This document shows positions 11,612 to 24,202 of a DNA stretch of 64,000 bases, piece after piece. Made by a program: the position numbers and the translations under genes. How positions within the stretch are numbered: the first letter of the stretch is position 1; each line of letters opens with the position of its first letter. The DNA comes from Desmodesmus armatus. Lineage: Eukaryota > Chlorophyta > Chlorophyceae > Sphaeropleales > Scenedesmaceae. The stretch is from positions 62,001 through 126,000 of the forward strand of contig VIIQ02000098.1 in assembly GCA_007449985.2 (NCBI GenBank), in the 5' to 3' direction. Below the pieces are notes generated by a model. That model had not been told where the DNA came from, did no database searches, and saw only the letters and a list, made by a program, of their open reading frames with translations.

Positions 11612-14600
11612 TCAGGTAGTATATCAGCAGCAGGTGGTGTGACGATGTGTTGCCTTTGCACCCGTCAACCCCTGTATCTCGGCACTGTTGTCTCGTTACT
11701 ATTCCACGCCCCCATCCCCTATTATTCCATCTTTCTGCACCCGCATTTGAAGGGCTTTTTACTATGGCGCACTGCCATCCATTGTTCACAGCATAAGCTG
11801 CGGCCATCCGTGAGGTGCGCAGCAGTAAGGAAGTTGAAGCCTGTTGTGCAGCAAGCGAGAGACGTTATTTGGCACGCGCTAGCTGCAGCTAGATCATTCT
11901 GTGGGGAGTGCCTGCGCTTCCCAGCCCCGTATGAAAGGCTGGTTGGCAGCAGTCCTCCCGTCTGTTTTGAAAGGTGTGCTATATATGGATGCAGGGTTGA
12001 GGATTGCAGGGCGTTCGGTTGGGGTGTTGGCGCATCATGCGGCTGGTTTGAATGTGTGGCGTTTGGGTTGTGATACGTGTGGGTTTGTACGAGCATGCTG
12101 CAGTACGGTGTGCATGCAGCGAGGGTGCTGAGGGCAAAGGCTTGAAAGGGTGGGAAACAGTGTGCAACGCGCGGCCAGCTGAATTGATTGTGATTGCAGC
12201 CGGATCAGACTTCACAAGCTGCAGGCGTAATTACAAGGACTGGAGATGTCTGGTTGATGAAGGGCACAGGCCTGTGGTTGGGTGTCTTTGCATGGGCACA
12301 GCTTGTCACACTGCGGCCTTTGTTTTGGTTTCTTGTTTGGCGCAGCAGATCGTGTCTGCCTGGACTTGGACCATGCTATCTGCAGTGGGTGTGCATGCTG
12401 CAAGGCATGAATCGGCAGACTTCACCGTATGTGGCTGATTACTACATCTATCTATCCTGCACGCATGCTCGATGGGTTTTGTGTCGTACTCCTCTCTGCT
12501 GCATCTGCCGCTGCGTGTCCCTTCCTGTTGAGGCACAAGCGCCTGCACGAGGTCCCTAGTGAGGGCGCCTGCCCTTGCTCTCAGAGACTTGTTTGGCTTG
12601 CCTTGTCTGCGACCCTGTGCAGATGATCTGGGTACATTGCGTGGCTGTCCTCATGCTGCCGTGTGGGACACCCTATTAACTGCGTCTGCTCTGGCCTCTG
12701 CCCGAGCTGACAGCGCGGTCCTCTCTTCAACACAGCACCGCTGCCCCCAGCAGGTGCACTTGCTGTTTTGCTTTGCTGTTCTTGGTGCATGTCATGGGGG
12801 CTGGAGTGCAGGCCATGGGTGTATGCAGAGGTGTCTATGTTGTAGCATGCCTACGATATGCTTGCTGTCAAGCTCTTACGAATTTGCAGCCGCAGGGCAG
12901 TTGCTGTTTGCTGCCAATCGCCCGGGCAAAAAATCGCCCGGGCTGGTACCACCTGGCCTTTTCTGCAGCAGTTTTGTGTCTGGTGCGTGCTTCTGACTTA
13001 CTCTAATAGACTACGTACAGTGCTGGTTGATAAAAAAGGCTGAGTGGGAAGGGTGGAGGTACTTTGTGCACATGTGGGCCAATGGCACAGTTGCTGCTTT
13101 GTTGGTGGCCCAGCAGTTGGAGTAAGGGATGGGGTGGTGGGGAGGGCGAGCGGACGCGCTTGCGGTTGATAGTACTCTTGCAGGGACAACTTGGGTGTTT
13201 GGGCCTGCAATAACTCATTGCTCCTTGTTGCTGGCAGCACAGTGAACTCGTGCAGCAGCAAGGACGAGATGCTGGGCGCATTGCCCACTGCACACCTGAA
13301 GTTGAAAATGCAGTTGCCTTGCGCTGCCTGTTCGTTTGTGCCATTGGCGGCATACTGTTACTGTTTCTCTTTGAGTGGCTGCGAGCCTGGCAGCTGTGCC
13401 ACCCATGATCGCATGGGGTAATACAAGCAGTATCTACCTGGTGTGGTTGTCGTCCCTTGTCTGTCGTTTTCTGGTGTTTCCAGTACTACCTGCATGTGCC
13501 ATGCTTGCAAGAAAAGTCAGGCAGCTTCATCCCCACCTTGGGGAACACATGGCATGCAGCGCGCAGTTCACCCATGTGCCTGCGCTGCTCCTCTCTGTGT
13601 CGGCAACTGTGCAGCTGCGCTGCTGAAAGCTTTGCTGCTGCATGTCGGCAGGCCATTGTTCTCCAATCCAGTCAACAGCAATCCAGTCAACAGCCCTTGG
13701 ATGAGGGAGAGCTTTTACTACTGCAGAGCATTGCTTCTGTTACAAGGGGCCCAAGCCCCAGGTAGCAGCTTTCTGCTCAGTACGCGCCTTTGGTGTTGCT
13801 TGCTGCATCAAGAAATGCAGCTGTTGTTTCGACAGCTTCAGCAGGGCAAGGTGTCTACTATGATGTGTCCTGTACTACATTGAGTTGTCTGGTGTCCACA
13901 CCGCCGGACACTTCTTTTGTGCTTGAGGAGTGGGATGGTTGCAAGCGCTGGGGAGTGGGAGTCGCATGTGGAGTTTGTATGCATGTGCTGTGCAGTTGGG
14001 TGGTTGGGTGGTGCTTCAAGCACCAAGTTGATGTAACAACAAGTTGCTGTGAAGGAGGGAAGAAGCCAGCCTTGCCAAGTTTTGGGGTGAGTGTTCTTGA
14101 GGGCTGTCATCACTGAGGCTCAACGTCAGTGGAAGCAGCAACCCCCTCCTGTCAGCCAGCACGGCAGCCCACGCAACGCTTGAAGTCATGCCCACTGCTG
14201 CTGAGGGCCCTCGGGGTGCTCAATCACTGTGTCACACACGCGCATGCAATGGTCACACAACTGCTCAGAAAAGTTGCAACACCTCAGCAGATCCTGCAGA
14301 TGGGCTGATGAGCGCGCACAGCTGCATGCAACAGCATCCAACTTCACTGCCAAGGAAGCCCCAAAAGACACGACTCTGCCAAACCAGTCGGAGTTGGTTG
14401 GGGCTCTCCCCAAAACCATGAAAAACAGCCAAAAAGCAATTGGTTTGCCCTGACCCCCTTTTGGACAGTGCTTGCCACCCGCCACATGTCTGGATAATCC
14501 CACAGCAACCGTCGTCGGGACGACCGTTGGGCAGCTGGGGCCAGCGCCGACAGCGTTAGAATGTTACAAAGCTTGTATTGAATTTGGAAGGAGAATTTTT

Positions 14601-14690
14601 GGATTCATGTGCGTGTTTGTGTCTTTTCGGCCGTCGGCAACTGTTCGTGGTTTGTGGTTCACGTTCCTACCATCACTCCACCGGTCAGCG
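9552..14690. other. Gene-poor 5.1-kb region
   Basis: I find no exon chain, domain or signal peptide here. The longest open frame (10129-10932) has no family resemblance and its composition follows the surrounding TG-rich DNA. The region includes the 3' untranslated region of the CCCH gene and a (GT)20 tract. Small duplications occur, for example ccagtcaacagcaat repeated near 13667-13698. Confidence 0.45.
11571..11610. repeat. (GT)20 microsatellite
   Basis: Uninterrupted GT dinucleotide repeat of about 40 bases in non-coding sequence. Confidence 0.95.
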
Positions 14691-14697
14691 TATATAT
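14691..14697 (+). promoter_or_regulatory. TATA box of FAS1 gene D
   Basis: TATATAT lies 83 bases upstream of the gene D ATG on the coding strand, a spacing that leaves a 5' untranslated region of about 50 bases. Confidence 0.5.
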
Positions 14698-14773
14698 GTG
14701 GACTACGGCTCTTTCCACCCAAAACAGTCCGCCTCCGTTGTCCAACTACGCAACAGCTACTACAACAGCCAAC

Positions 14774-15901
14774 ATGATGAAGGCAATCTTCGCAATTGTG
14801 CTGGCTGTATGCCTGACGGGCGCAAATGCCCGCGTGCTCGCCCAAGAGGCAGCACCCAGCTACTCCACTGTTGCTGATGCTCTCACGGCGGCAGCAAACG
14901 CACCCACCCTGAGCACTCTGCTGGCAGCGGTGCAAGTAAGTTCGAGACCCGCTTCGGCCACACGCTTGGGCGCGCAATCACCACCACAGAAGTTGCCCAT
15001 ATGGTGTTGGCTTACAACCACTACAAAACGTTTCAGGTATGCTCCACAGTGGTCCACTAAACATGCTGCCTTGCTGCTGCCTCTGCCTTGCAGGCTGCCA
15101 ACCTGACCATCCCCGACGATGCCACCTGGACAATCTTTGCGCCCACCAATGAGGCCTTCAACAGCAGCTCCATCCAGGAGACCACCGGCCTCAGTGCAGC
15201 ACAGCTGCTGGAGCCTGCCAACAAGGACGCACTCGTCAAGGTGAGGGCTGCTTTAGGCAGGGTGGGGAAGGGGATACATGTTATTGCTGCTGGCTGGCGT
15301 CACTAGGTTCCTTGTGTCAGCTTTTGCAAACACTGCAGTGACTAGCCTAGTCTTGGAGACTAGCTGTGCACCGGCAATGCAACAGCAGTGACTGGTGTGT
15401 GCCTGTCCAAGCTGTGAGCTGATGAGACCCAAGCATTTTCGTTGGCACTCTGTGTTGTGCATCCACATCTTCGTGGCTTGTTGGCTGGCTCCTGCCTGCC
15501 TGCCTGCCCACCTGCGGGTTGTCGTGACAGAACAAGCACCTGCCTGTGCAGACTTTGCATAGCAAACACCTCGCGATACACCTATTCTGTGAGAAGGCTG
15601 GGTAGCCAGGACACAGGCCACTATGCGTGCTGACAATGCTATTGTTGCTGCCGGTGTGTTGCTGCTGCCCCAGGTGCTGTCCTACCACGTCGTGCCAAGC
15701 GCTGCTGTGGCCAGCACCCAGCTGACCAACGGCCAGGTGGTTGAGACTGCCCTGGCCAATGCCACTGTGACCGTGACCATCGCTGACGGCAAGGTCACCA
15801 TCAACGATGCCAACGTTGTCTCTGCTGACATTAAGGCAGGAGGCAGCATCATCCATGTCATTGACAAGGTCCTGATCCCTGCTGAGCTTGTCAAGGCATA
15901 A
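14774..15901 (+). CDS. FAS1 (fasciclin) domain secreted protein, gene D
   Basis: Three exons, 14774-14935, 15094-15240 and 15674-15901, all phase 0, encode 178 residues. The signal peptide is [19 protein letters not shown]. The single FAS1 domain has H1 [10 protein letters not shown] (about residues 67-76) and H2 YHVVPSAA early in exon 3, and ends [15 protein letters not shown]. Three N-glycosylation sequons are visible: N57-L-T, N77-S-S and N132-A-T. Secreted, glycosylated, single-FAS1 architecture is that of the algal astaxanthin-binding AstaP proteins, so carotenoid binding is a reasonable but untested inference. Two ATG codons are adjacent at the start; I use the first. Gene E follows in the same orientation 1.7 kb downstream and is its closest relative here, sharing the [11 protein letters not shown] segment. 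Confidence 0.92.
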
Positions 15902-17574
15902 GGTTGAGGTTATAACACTGTTTTAAAAATCGGATGAGTTGCCAACTGAGTTGTGGTGCTGTTGCTGTCGGGCTGCTTGATCTCTTGGTGGGAATAAAGG
16001 ACAGGTTGTGCATTGCTATCGCAACTCAATTTGCCAGAGGGTGGGATGCTGTCACAGTGTGAGATTGTGTGTGGTGCACAGCATGTCTCACAGCCGCAGA
16101 GGTTGTGCGCATGTGCTTGGGTATCGTGTGTGTCCTTGGGCGCATTGCTCGTGTCTGCTCTGTTCCAAGTTGATGTTGCAGTGTGGCCACACAGTGGCCG
16201 CCGTGGATGGCGACCTGAACTGCATGATTGCAGTCATGTAGTTGTGCCCTTCTGGGTGGCCTGCTGCTGACCACGCTGTTTTGTTGGTGGCTGGGGCAAG
16301 CTGCATGGTACTCTGGTAACATGGAGGTTTGACAGGCATGACTGGCGGGAAGTGTATGCACGTAAGTACTTTGGCAACATGTTTTCCGGCAACACACAAC
16401 CCCTCGAGGATAGCAGTGGTGTCATCCCAACAGTTGCACAACTCATTGTCTTTCCAAATTCATCTGCAGAGATGGGCACAGCATGGTGTAAACCTTTTTG
16501 TCTGCAGACCGCAACATCAATCATACTCCAGCATCTTGCCCTTTTTTGATGTCAGCTCTTGTCAGCCTCTGCCCTCATGCCATGTGAAGAATGTTGCAAA
16601 AGTCAGTTGCGCACACAGCTGTACAGTAGCATAAGGCACCATCACCACTCATGCGCTGTATTGCATCCATGATGTGGCTGCATAATCTGGTTCATGCCCT
16701 TTAGCCATGTGATGTTGCAATGCAGCTGATGTGTTCAACACACACTCAGCAGGCACAAAGCTGAATGTGGTGAGACACTATGACACTGCCCAACCAAGAG
16801 CAATCCAGCAGGCAATCAGCATGATGCACACCTTATGCCAGGCATAGGGCATGATTGCGTGCATCACTCACTGCCAGTGGCCCACTTCAATGTGCCTTTT
16901 GTTGATGCAACATCCAACGCACACACTGGCAACTGGCATGATGTTGGTGCCTTTTGGCGGATGCTGGCAACAGTGTTGTCAGAAATACTGCCAGCTGTGT
17001 ATAGTTGCTGACTTTGGCACAGCAAACGCCTGTGGTTAGGCACGCCATGCCATCCGATCCGATGCCGTTTGCTGTATGTCGTCCGATGTCAGAGTCTGAC
17101 ATACCATGTATACATACTGTACTGTGTCCCTGCGGTACTTTCAGGCGCTGTGCAATATGGCTGGTGGCTTTATCAACACCGCTCTTGCCTGGATTCGCTG
17201 CACTGGCTGTATCACCTTGCCAGAAGGGCACTACTCAGCTGCTGGCTATTCAAATTGACGTCAACTTCGACGTGAATTGTCTGGCCACCACAAACCCTGA
17301 GTGCCCTTCCGATGTGCCAGCACATTTAAGCCCCCCACACGTTGATCATCTAGCATCTGCAATAAAATAAATAAAAAAATAAAAATAATAAAAATACAAA
17401 AAGTACACCATCCGATGGGTGGCAATTTTGCAACCTCCAGTCCAAGGTTGTCAGCTCGATCCAAGGGCCAGCTGGACTGACCTGCGACCGACCAGGCCAG
17501 CAATTTACTCGCCATTTTCTGGCGTCAAAAGAAGCCCTTATTTCCTCCCTACCTTGCAATCACGCAACGAATTG
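15902..17574. other. Intergenic between FAS1 genes D and E
   Basis: No gene is recognised. An A-rich tract at about 17361-17400 (repeated AATAAA/AAATA units) stands out from the GC-rich surroundings about 175 bases before the gene E start and may act in its promoter. Confidence 0.45.
15993..15998 (+). terminator. AATAAA downstream of gene D
   Basis: AATAAA lies 92 bases past the stop of gene D. Green algae usually use TGTAA, so this is only a possible polyadenylation signal. Confidence 0.25.
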
Positions 17575-18672
17575 ATGAAGGCAATCATTCTTACCCTCGT
17601 TGTGACGGCATGTGTGCTTGGCGCCGATACTCGAGCGCTCCAGCAGACGACGACAGCCCCCGTCAGCTATGCCTCCGTCGAAAATGCTCTGGCAACCGAT
17701 TGTTCGCTGACGAACTTTCACGAAGCGCTCAAGGCAAGTTGCCCTCCAACGTTGACGGTTACTGCAGCACCAAGGGCTTCAGTTGTGCTAGAGCTTGAGT
17801 GGAGTCCTTGCGCAGCCCTGCATGGCCCCTGTTGGCCAACCATATGCATAACGTGACTCACTGCTGCCAGGTCTGTCCCCGCAGGCTGCTGACTTGTCCA
17901 TTCCCGACACCGCTGCATGGACAATCCTCGCACCCACCAACTATGCCTTTGTGGACGGGTCGGCACGCAACGTCCGCTCGAGGGTTACCAACCTCACTAC
18001 TGTGCAGCTGCTGGAGCCTGCCAACAAGGATGCACTTGCCAAGGTGAGGGGGTGCAAGGCAAGGGGTACTGATGACGCTCCTACCGTCACCTTGTTCCTG
18101 CTTCTAGCAGCACATCCATCCAATGAATTCCACTGGACAGCACACGTGTGCGCACAGTGACAACCCCACGCCCTCCACCCTCTTGTGTGGCCGTTGGGGT
18201 CCTCTTGAGACACCAAACACAACACCACTAATGTTGCGTTTGAGGTAGCCTTTATGTGCATACATGGGCCCTGCCTGCGTGTGCGGCATGCGCCTGACGT
18301 CACGGTGTGCCCCACCGTGGGTGCAGGGTGATCCTGCACCAGCACCAGGCCCTGGTACTGCAGATGCATTGGCAGCGCGACTACGCACAACTGACTGGTA
18401 CGCATTGACCGCACTTGTTGTTGCTGTTGTTGCTGCAGGCGCTGTCCTTCCACATCATTCCAGGTGCTGCCTTGACCAGCAGCCAGCTGACAAGCGGCCA
18501 AAAGCTTCAGACACTCCTCAGGGGGCCCGGCCCCTTGAACAGCACCGTGACCGTTTTCCGGGATGATGAGGACAGACTCAGCATTAGCGAAAGCGCTATC
18601 CTCACTCCCGACATTAAGGCCGGGCGCAGCATCATCCACATCACCAACTCGCTTGTGTTCCCACCATTTTGA
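17575..18672 (+). CDS. FAS1 (fasciclin) domain secreted protein, gene E
   Basis: Three exons, 17575-17733, 17885-18043 and 18439-18672, phase 0, encode 183 residues. The signal peptide is [22 protein letters not shown]1 H1 is [10 protein letters not shown] and H2 is FHIIPGAA. The domain end reads [11 protein letters not shown], lacking the usual VLIPA strand seen in A, C and D. The segment after H1 ([19 protein letters not shown]) is more diverged and four residues longer than in gene D. Sequons: N89-L-T and N140-S-T. Intron 1 uses a GC donor (AAG then gcaagt), the only non-GT donor in the family here. Expression is not shown; the diverged C-terminus and GC donor could mean specialisation or early decay, but the frame is intact. 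Confidence 0.88.
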
Positions 18673-19971
18673 CAAAACGTGTGAGCGCTTTTGCACCATG
18701 CAAGTTGCTGTCGCCGCCACACATGACAGCATATGCTGACTGCACTGCATGGTGGAAGTGTTGCTGTCACCACCCCACGACTGCTTGTCCATTCACGCAG
18801 AATAATAGACATGGTTGCTTGCATCTGCTGCACAGGCTGAGTGTTGCCAAAGTACTTGCGCAACTTGAGTGTTGCCGCATGGTTGGTTAGGCTCAACCGC
18901 GCACACAGCAGGTAAAATTGGGGGACAATGCATGGCATTTTGCGGCATGGTGAGAGTACTTGACATTGTTGGGGTATGCCCCAGCACTGCACTGCATGCA
19001 TGTGACGGCACGACAGCGGCTGTTGCTGATGGCATAGCTGGTAACAATGAGTTGTTTTTCAAGTAGTTGCCCTTCCCACCCTACTCAGTGGTGAAGCGTG
19101 CAGGCTATGCCGGTGTGAAATCTCGGCTACTTGCTGCGGCACCACCGTCCCGGAGGTGCATCGGGTGGACTTGGAACTGGCGTGTAACTGTCTCAAAACA
19201 GCCTGGCACTGCAGCTAGCTGGGCACCGGCACTGGCAGTGTCTGCAGCTAGCTGGGCAGCGCAGACCATCCCACCACTGCCAGTCCTTGAAGGACATGAA
19301 GCCTGCCAAACTGCACCTGCACCTGCAAAGCATTTTGCTGCTAAGAGGCCTGGAAGATGGCAGTGTGGACTTCAGCAAGCAAGTGATGTGAAGCAAGTGA
19401 TGTAAGATGATCTTACAAGCAGGAACAGTCACCATAACACACCTACCCACAAAAGCAGTCACAAACACCAATGCAGTGCAGCCCAGAATGTTGCCGAGTC
19501 CACTTCCGTTATCGTATCAAATACCAACAGTGACAATAACAAAAGCAAAGAGATGCACAACAGCGGCGCCTGAAGCTACACACGTGCTGAAGCTACACAT
19601 GTCCCTTCAAGGTGCGGCACCTTACAAGGGGTGCTAGATCAGTCGATCAGAGTCACTGCCTCAAAATCTCGGTCAACTCATGTGTGACCACAACCTACAA
19701 CAACCACACCCGTACCGCTGCAGTGTGCTGCCACATGCAAAGTCCACCAGAACAGTTTACTTTGTCAGGCTGCCAAGGACTGACTTCATACTGCAGACCA
19801 AGCAAGACTCCCACTGGCATGCCAGCCTGCAATATCAACGGCCCTCTGCAGTCAGGTGCTTGGGGCAAGGCAGACCGTACCGCTGCAGCTCTCGTCGCGC
19901 AGCCCTCACAGCACTAGCTTGGCTGCTTCGCAACCCCACCAGACGCACACAGCGGATGCCACTCAACCCAC
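18673..19971. other. Intergenic between FAS1 gene E and LRR gene
   Basis: The 3' ends of both neighbours face each other here. TGTAA motifs on the minus strand near 19413 and 19622 could serve the LRR gene. No coding sequence is recognised. Confidence 0.45.
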
Positions 19972-22465
19972 TCACCAAGGCCTAGCGTCCTGTGCCACCT
20001 CTACCGCAGTTTCAGGATTGACCTGCAGCTCCAGCTCTGGCAACTCATGCAGTTTTGCAAGCTGCATCAGAGTACCCATCCGCATGGCACGTTCCCTCTT
20101 CACGGCAACTTTCAGCCGCTGTAAGCCCTTCGGCAGCAATGGTCCCACCACATCGACCAAAGCAAACAGCTCGATATCGGATGCCGCGATAAAGTCCAGG
20201 CGCACCATGCCTGTCAGAGAGGCCAGCGCCTTTATAGCGGCTAAGCGCACATTCCTGTGCTCACTGCGTGCCAGGCTTGCGTGAAACCAAGATGCACTCG
20301 CATTCCTGAGCTCTCGCAGGGCTGTGCAGTGGTGCGGCATGCTGGCAAATGCGTCCGCTGACAGGCTGTCGGATTGCTCCACAGTGACAAGGTTGGGCAG
20401 GGCAGCGAATGGTGGACAACCATACGTGGCACCCAGCTCAACCACGCTTGGGAGCTGGTGCGTAAGCATGAACACACTGCTGTCTTCAAACTCCTCGTCA
20501 ACAGTGCTGTACAACTCATGTTTCCAACGACCAACCAGTTGGGTCAATCGAGTACAGGGAGCCAAAGCACGCAGCATGCCCACTTACCACACCCCCGCAC
20601 CGAAGCTCTGCAGCCTTGTGAGCTTGCTGACAGCACCACAGCACGCCGGAGTGGGTCTCAGCAGCCTGGCATTCTGCAGCCCCAGATCAACAAGCCCCGT
20701 GAGCTCACCAACAGCATCCCACTCCTCCGCAACCAACTCCTCTTCCAACCCATCTCCACACCCCATCTCCAGCACGCGCAGGGACACACAACTGCTGAGA
20801 TGCCTCAAGCACGAGACAGAACAGCCTTCTAAGACAAGGCTGGTCAGGGCAGTCAAGCAACCTGCAAGCTCAGCGGGCATGTACGGTTTCAAGAAGGTCT
20901 GATTGACGCTGCGAACTGCTAGCGCCTCCAAGCTGTGCAGGTTTGACAGCGGCAGCAGGTCCCGCAGACCTAGGGGCTTGTGCACCTGCGCACACCAGGG
21001 ACAACAGCAGCATGTGCTCAGGCGTATCCAGATCCAATAATCGTGATTGGTGCATCAATGGCCTCTATATTGATCAAGCCTCGGTCACACAAACACGTTT
21101 GAAACATGACAGTGGCCGCGCAGCGTGCGCTGTGGCTCTAAGGGTCAAGCAGCACCCACGCCAATTTGTTGTGGTGTGTGCTTGTTGGCATCACTGCCGG
21201 CAACAGCACTATTCAGTCAAACACATGCACTTGATGGTTGCAACTCATGTGTTTAACACTCTGGATTCAACCACACAATGCAGCCTGACTCAGCGCCGAC
21301 AGCAGGCTGTCACCTAATGATGTCAAGTCACTCTGTGCTCGTGGGCAGCAATTTGATGCAGCAGCAACAGTACATTTCACCCGGGAAGCTTGGAGTCCAA
21401 CCCTTTGGCTTCAGCGGACCGATACAACATCAAGGATGCCTGTGCAACTCACCGCGTCAAAGTCCATCACAAGTTGGGTCAGCCCTGTCCATTTGCCGAG
21501 CTCTGTCCAGGCGCTCTCAGCTCCCTTCCAGCTCTGCTGCAGGTCCAGGCGCAGGCTGCACACCCCTGGCAGCTGAGTGCGCAAGCTGGCAAGCACTGTG
21601 TCCAAGTGCAGCGAGTGACGAAGGAAACCCTCCACCCTCAGCTCAATGGAGTCCAGCTTAGGCAGCCTGTTGGAAGAGAAAATGTGAAGGGAAGGGCACA
21701 TCACAGCCGGGCTATGTGTACACTGCAGCTGTGCTGGCGCAAGAGGTTTTTTGGGTCATGGTGCATAAGCCACGCACAAGTGCATGTCAACATGCTGTGA
21801 CTGGCAATACAATGCCCCTGCTTCGGCACCCCACACGCAAATGGGAGGAGTCCAGAGGCTTACATAAAGCTAGGACGAGCATCAGCACCGATCCTCGCAT
21901 GCTTTTTCAAGATAAGGATTACTACCAAGAAGTACCTTTGGCAGTACTACTTGCAGTACTGCAGATGCCAGTGATCGGTCAGCTGCAGCTGCCCATCTGC
22001 CATCGAGGTCAAGAGGGCAATGTTATCAAGCACTACTGTTGCAAGCATGTCATAGGGGGCCCAGAAGGTCCATGGTCTGCCTTTCCATTGTCACTGCTGC
22101 TGCACAAGCACCACCACCACAATTGCCCACCTTGCAAGCCCTGGCAGCACGTATGGGATCATGTCATAGCTGTCCTTACGGTGCAACAGCAGCTGCACTG
22201 ACTTTGCGTTTTGGAAGTGTACGTGCACGCGCTGCAGCTGGTACTCCACATCAAATATTTCTTCGCTGTCCTGCAGCTGGTCATGTACACTGCTGAAGTT
22301 GATGCGCTGCACTGCACCAAAGCACAGGTCCCGCAGCTGGCTGCATGTGAGGGCTACATCTCTTGCTGATCCCTGCGATACCAGCTTGGGCAGCAGTACT
22401 TGGGCCCAGGTGTCCAAGCCCAAGCCTGACAGGCAGCGCAGCAGCGCTGACTGGCCGGGGTTGTC
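19972..22465 (-). CDS. F-box/leucine-rich-repeat-like protein, first exon not identified
   Basis: Exons in sense order are 22465-22131, 21666-21453, 20985-20588 and 20506-19972. Phases agree at every junction and give 493 residues from an incomplete start. The first visible exon has an F-box-like stretch (LLPKLVSQGSARDVALTCSQ then LRDLCFGAVQRINF). Later exons carry irregular leucine-rich repeats such as LPKLDSIELRVEG, LTALTSLVLEGC, LRVLEMGCG and LTGLVDLGLQNA. Such proteins in algae are usually SCF ubiquitin-ligase adaptors, but the substrate is unknown. The intron at 20587-20507 is predicted from phase and splice signals; reading through it would also stay open for a while, so this join is less certain. 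No in-frame ATG precedes 22465, so a further 5' exon lies upstream. Confidence 0.65.
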
Positions 22466-24202
22466 CTGCAGCAGTAGCAGCAGCAGGCAGCAACAGCACA
22501 GCAGCGAATGAACGCCAGCCTCCCACCAGCATGAAAGGACACCAGTGGTAAATGCTGCCGAACAGTGAAGCAAGGCAAGACAAGGCACGCACAAGGTGGT
22601 TTGGCCAGTCCAAGGTGCCGAACTCAGAGTACCACATCAGCAGATGCACGCCCTGAATGTTTTTGTAACAGGCATAATGTTACGGTTGGCCAAGCCAGGA
22701 TGCGCTTTTGCTGCAACAGGGCCCGGAAGAAGCAGCCTAGCACAGCACCCCGCATGGCGCAAGTTTGCATACCTGTTGCATCTCCGTGTTTGTGTGAAGA
22801 CGCGTTGATGATGTTGCTTGAGACGAGCAGCATGGCAATATGTCGCCTCAATATCCAAGCCTCAGGGGTGTCACACAAATTGTTCTGTACAAGAAGCTGA
22901 CAAACAACTGTCGGCCAAGGTGAAGGACAGGTGAATGGGCCTGAATGCGAACACATTCTCAGGTTTGTAAACAAGATCGGATTCGGACCGCCGTCTTGTG
23001 TTCCCACTGGACCGGTGTAGTCCAAGGGAAACTGTGGATCAGCAAAGAAAAGGAGGCTGGGACATGCAGCACAGGGTGAGCAAAAGCATGTATGTGCATA
23101 TTTATTTCAGACATGTTGGTGTGAGGCACCAACTCAACCACAATTCAGGCTTCCAAGGGCCCCGGCGTCAAGGCTGAATTGAGGTGCTGTGCTGGCTCGC
23201 TCTAGTGCAGCTGGAAACACGCAGTGGCAGCATCTCACTGCTCTGGCGACATGTTCTGTATGACGTCGTCTGCTCGCTGTTGTGTGTTTGTGTCGGTATT
23301 GGGTGGGTTTGTGCCAGAGGTCTTACAGGCCGGCGAGGGCATTCGTGACCAGTATGACACCATGACCAGGTTGATGGGAACGGTACCGGGTTGATGACTG
23401 TACAGGTGTGGCAATGCATTACCTCAGGAGCGGCAGCCTCCGCAGCCGTCACAGGTCAATGTTCTTTTGTGACAAGTTTCTCCAATGTCAAAGTTTTCTG
23501 GGTGTACACTTTTGCAGAACTGTACAGATCTGATGCTGTCAACCTTCTCAGCAGTCCTGATGGCAGCCCACCCTGAGCCCGGCTTAGTAGGGCTTTGATT
23601 CCTGTTGGTGTGATATGTGCATGACTGGCCCTTGGCAGGTGCACTGACAGCAAGCCATTGTACCTGCTATGCAGCTGCCTGACAAATGAGAAGGAATGGC
23701 AGGTCTGCAGCTGCACCTCACACTTGCTGCTGCTAGGCAAGTCTCGAGAATCATGACGTTTCTCAGCAAGGTTGCAGGCAAATGCACTTCGGAAAGGGAG
23801 ACTGATGGAAACATACACCCAACACGCACATACAAACCAGAACATGCAGCACATGCGCACTTAAGCGCCCATCACAACTACGGGAAACACAGCCACTGTG
23901 TGCACGTGCACACCCAAGGCCCATCACGATGCAGCTGTTGCACCACAGTCCATAAAAAATCAATGACCACAACATTGCTTCATGTCAGCAAATGTGTGAT
24001 ATCCTGCCAGCAGGGCTGGGAGGAGGGTGCGTGGAGTCTCACCACAGCCTCAGCTTACACACTAACTCAGGGTACTTGCTGCGCTGAGGATGGCCGGCAA
24101 CGAGGCACTGCTGCTGGTGACACCAGTCAACCACTGCCACTTTAGCACAGATGAAACAGCGCGGCCAGGGATGGGGGTGCTATGACCAGTAGTAAAGGGC
24201 CT
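22466..24202. other. Region between LRR gene 5' end and FAS1 gene B
   Basis: It probably contains the missing first exon and promoter of the LRR gene and the 3' untranslated region of gene B. A minus-strand open frame at 23456-23860 has no recognised domain and I leave it uncalled. Confidence 0.4.
24055..24059 (-). terminator. TGTAA polyadenylation motif of FAS1 gene B
   Basis: TGTAA on the coding strand of gene B lies 144 bases past its stop codon. TGTAA is the usual polyadenylation signal of chlorophycean algae. Confidence 0.4.

Noticed and set aside
17361..17400. A-rich tract considered as a SINE or LINE tail
   Set aside because: No tRNA-like A and B boxes, no target-site duplication and no related body sequence nearby.
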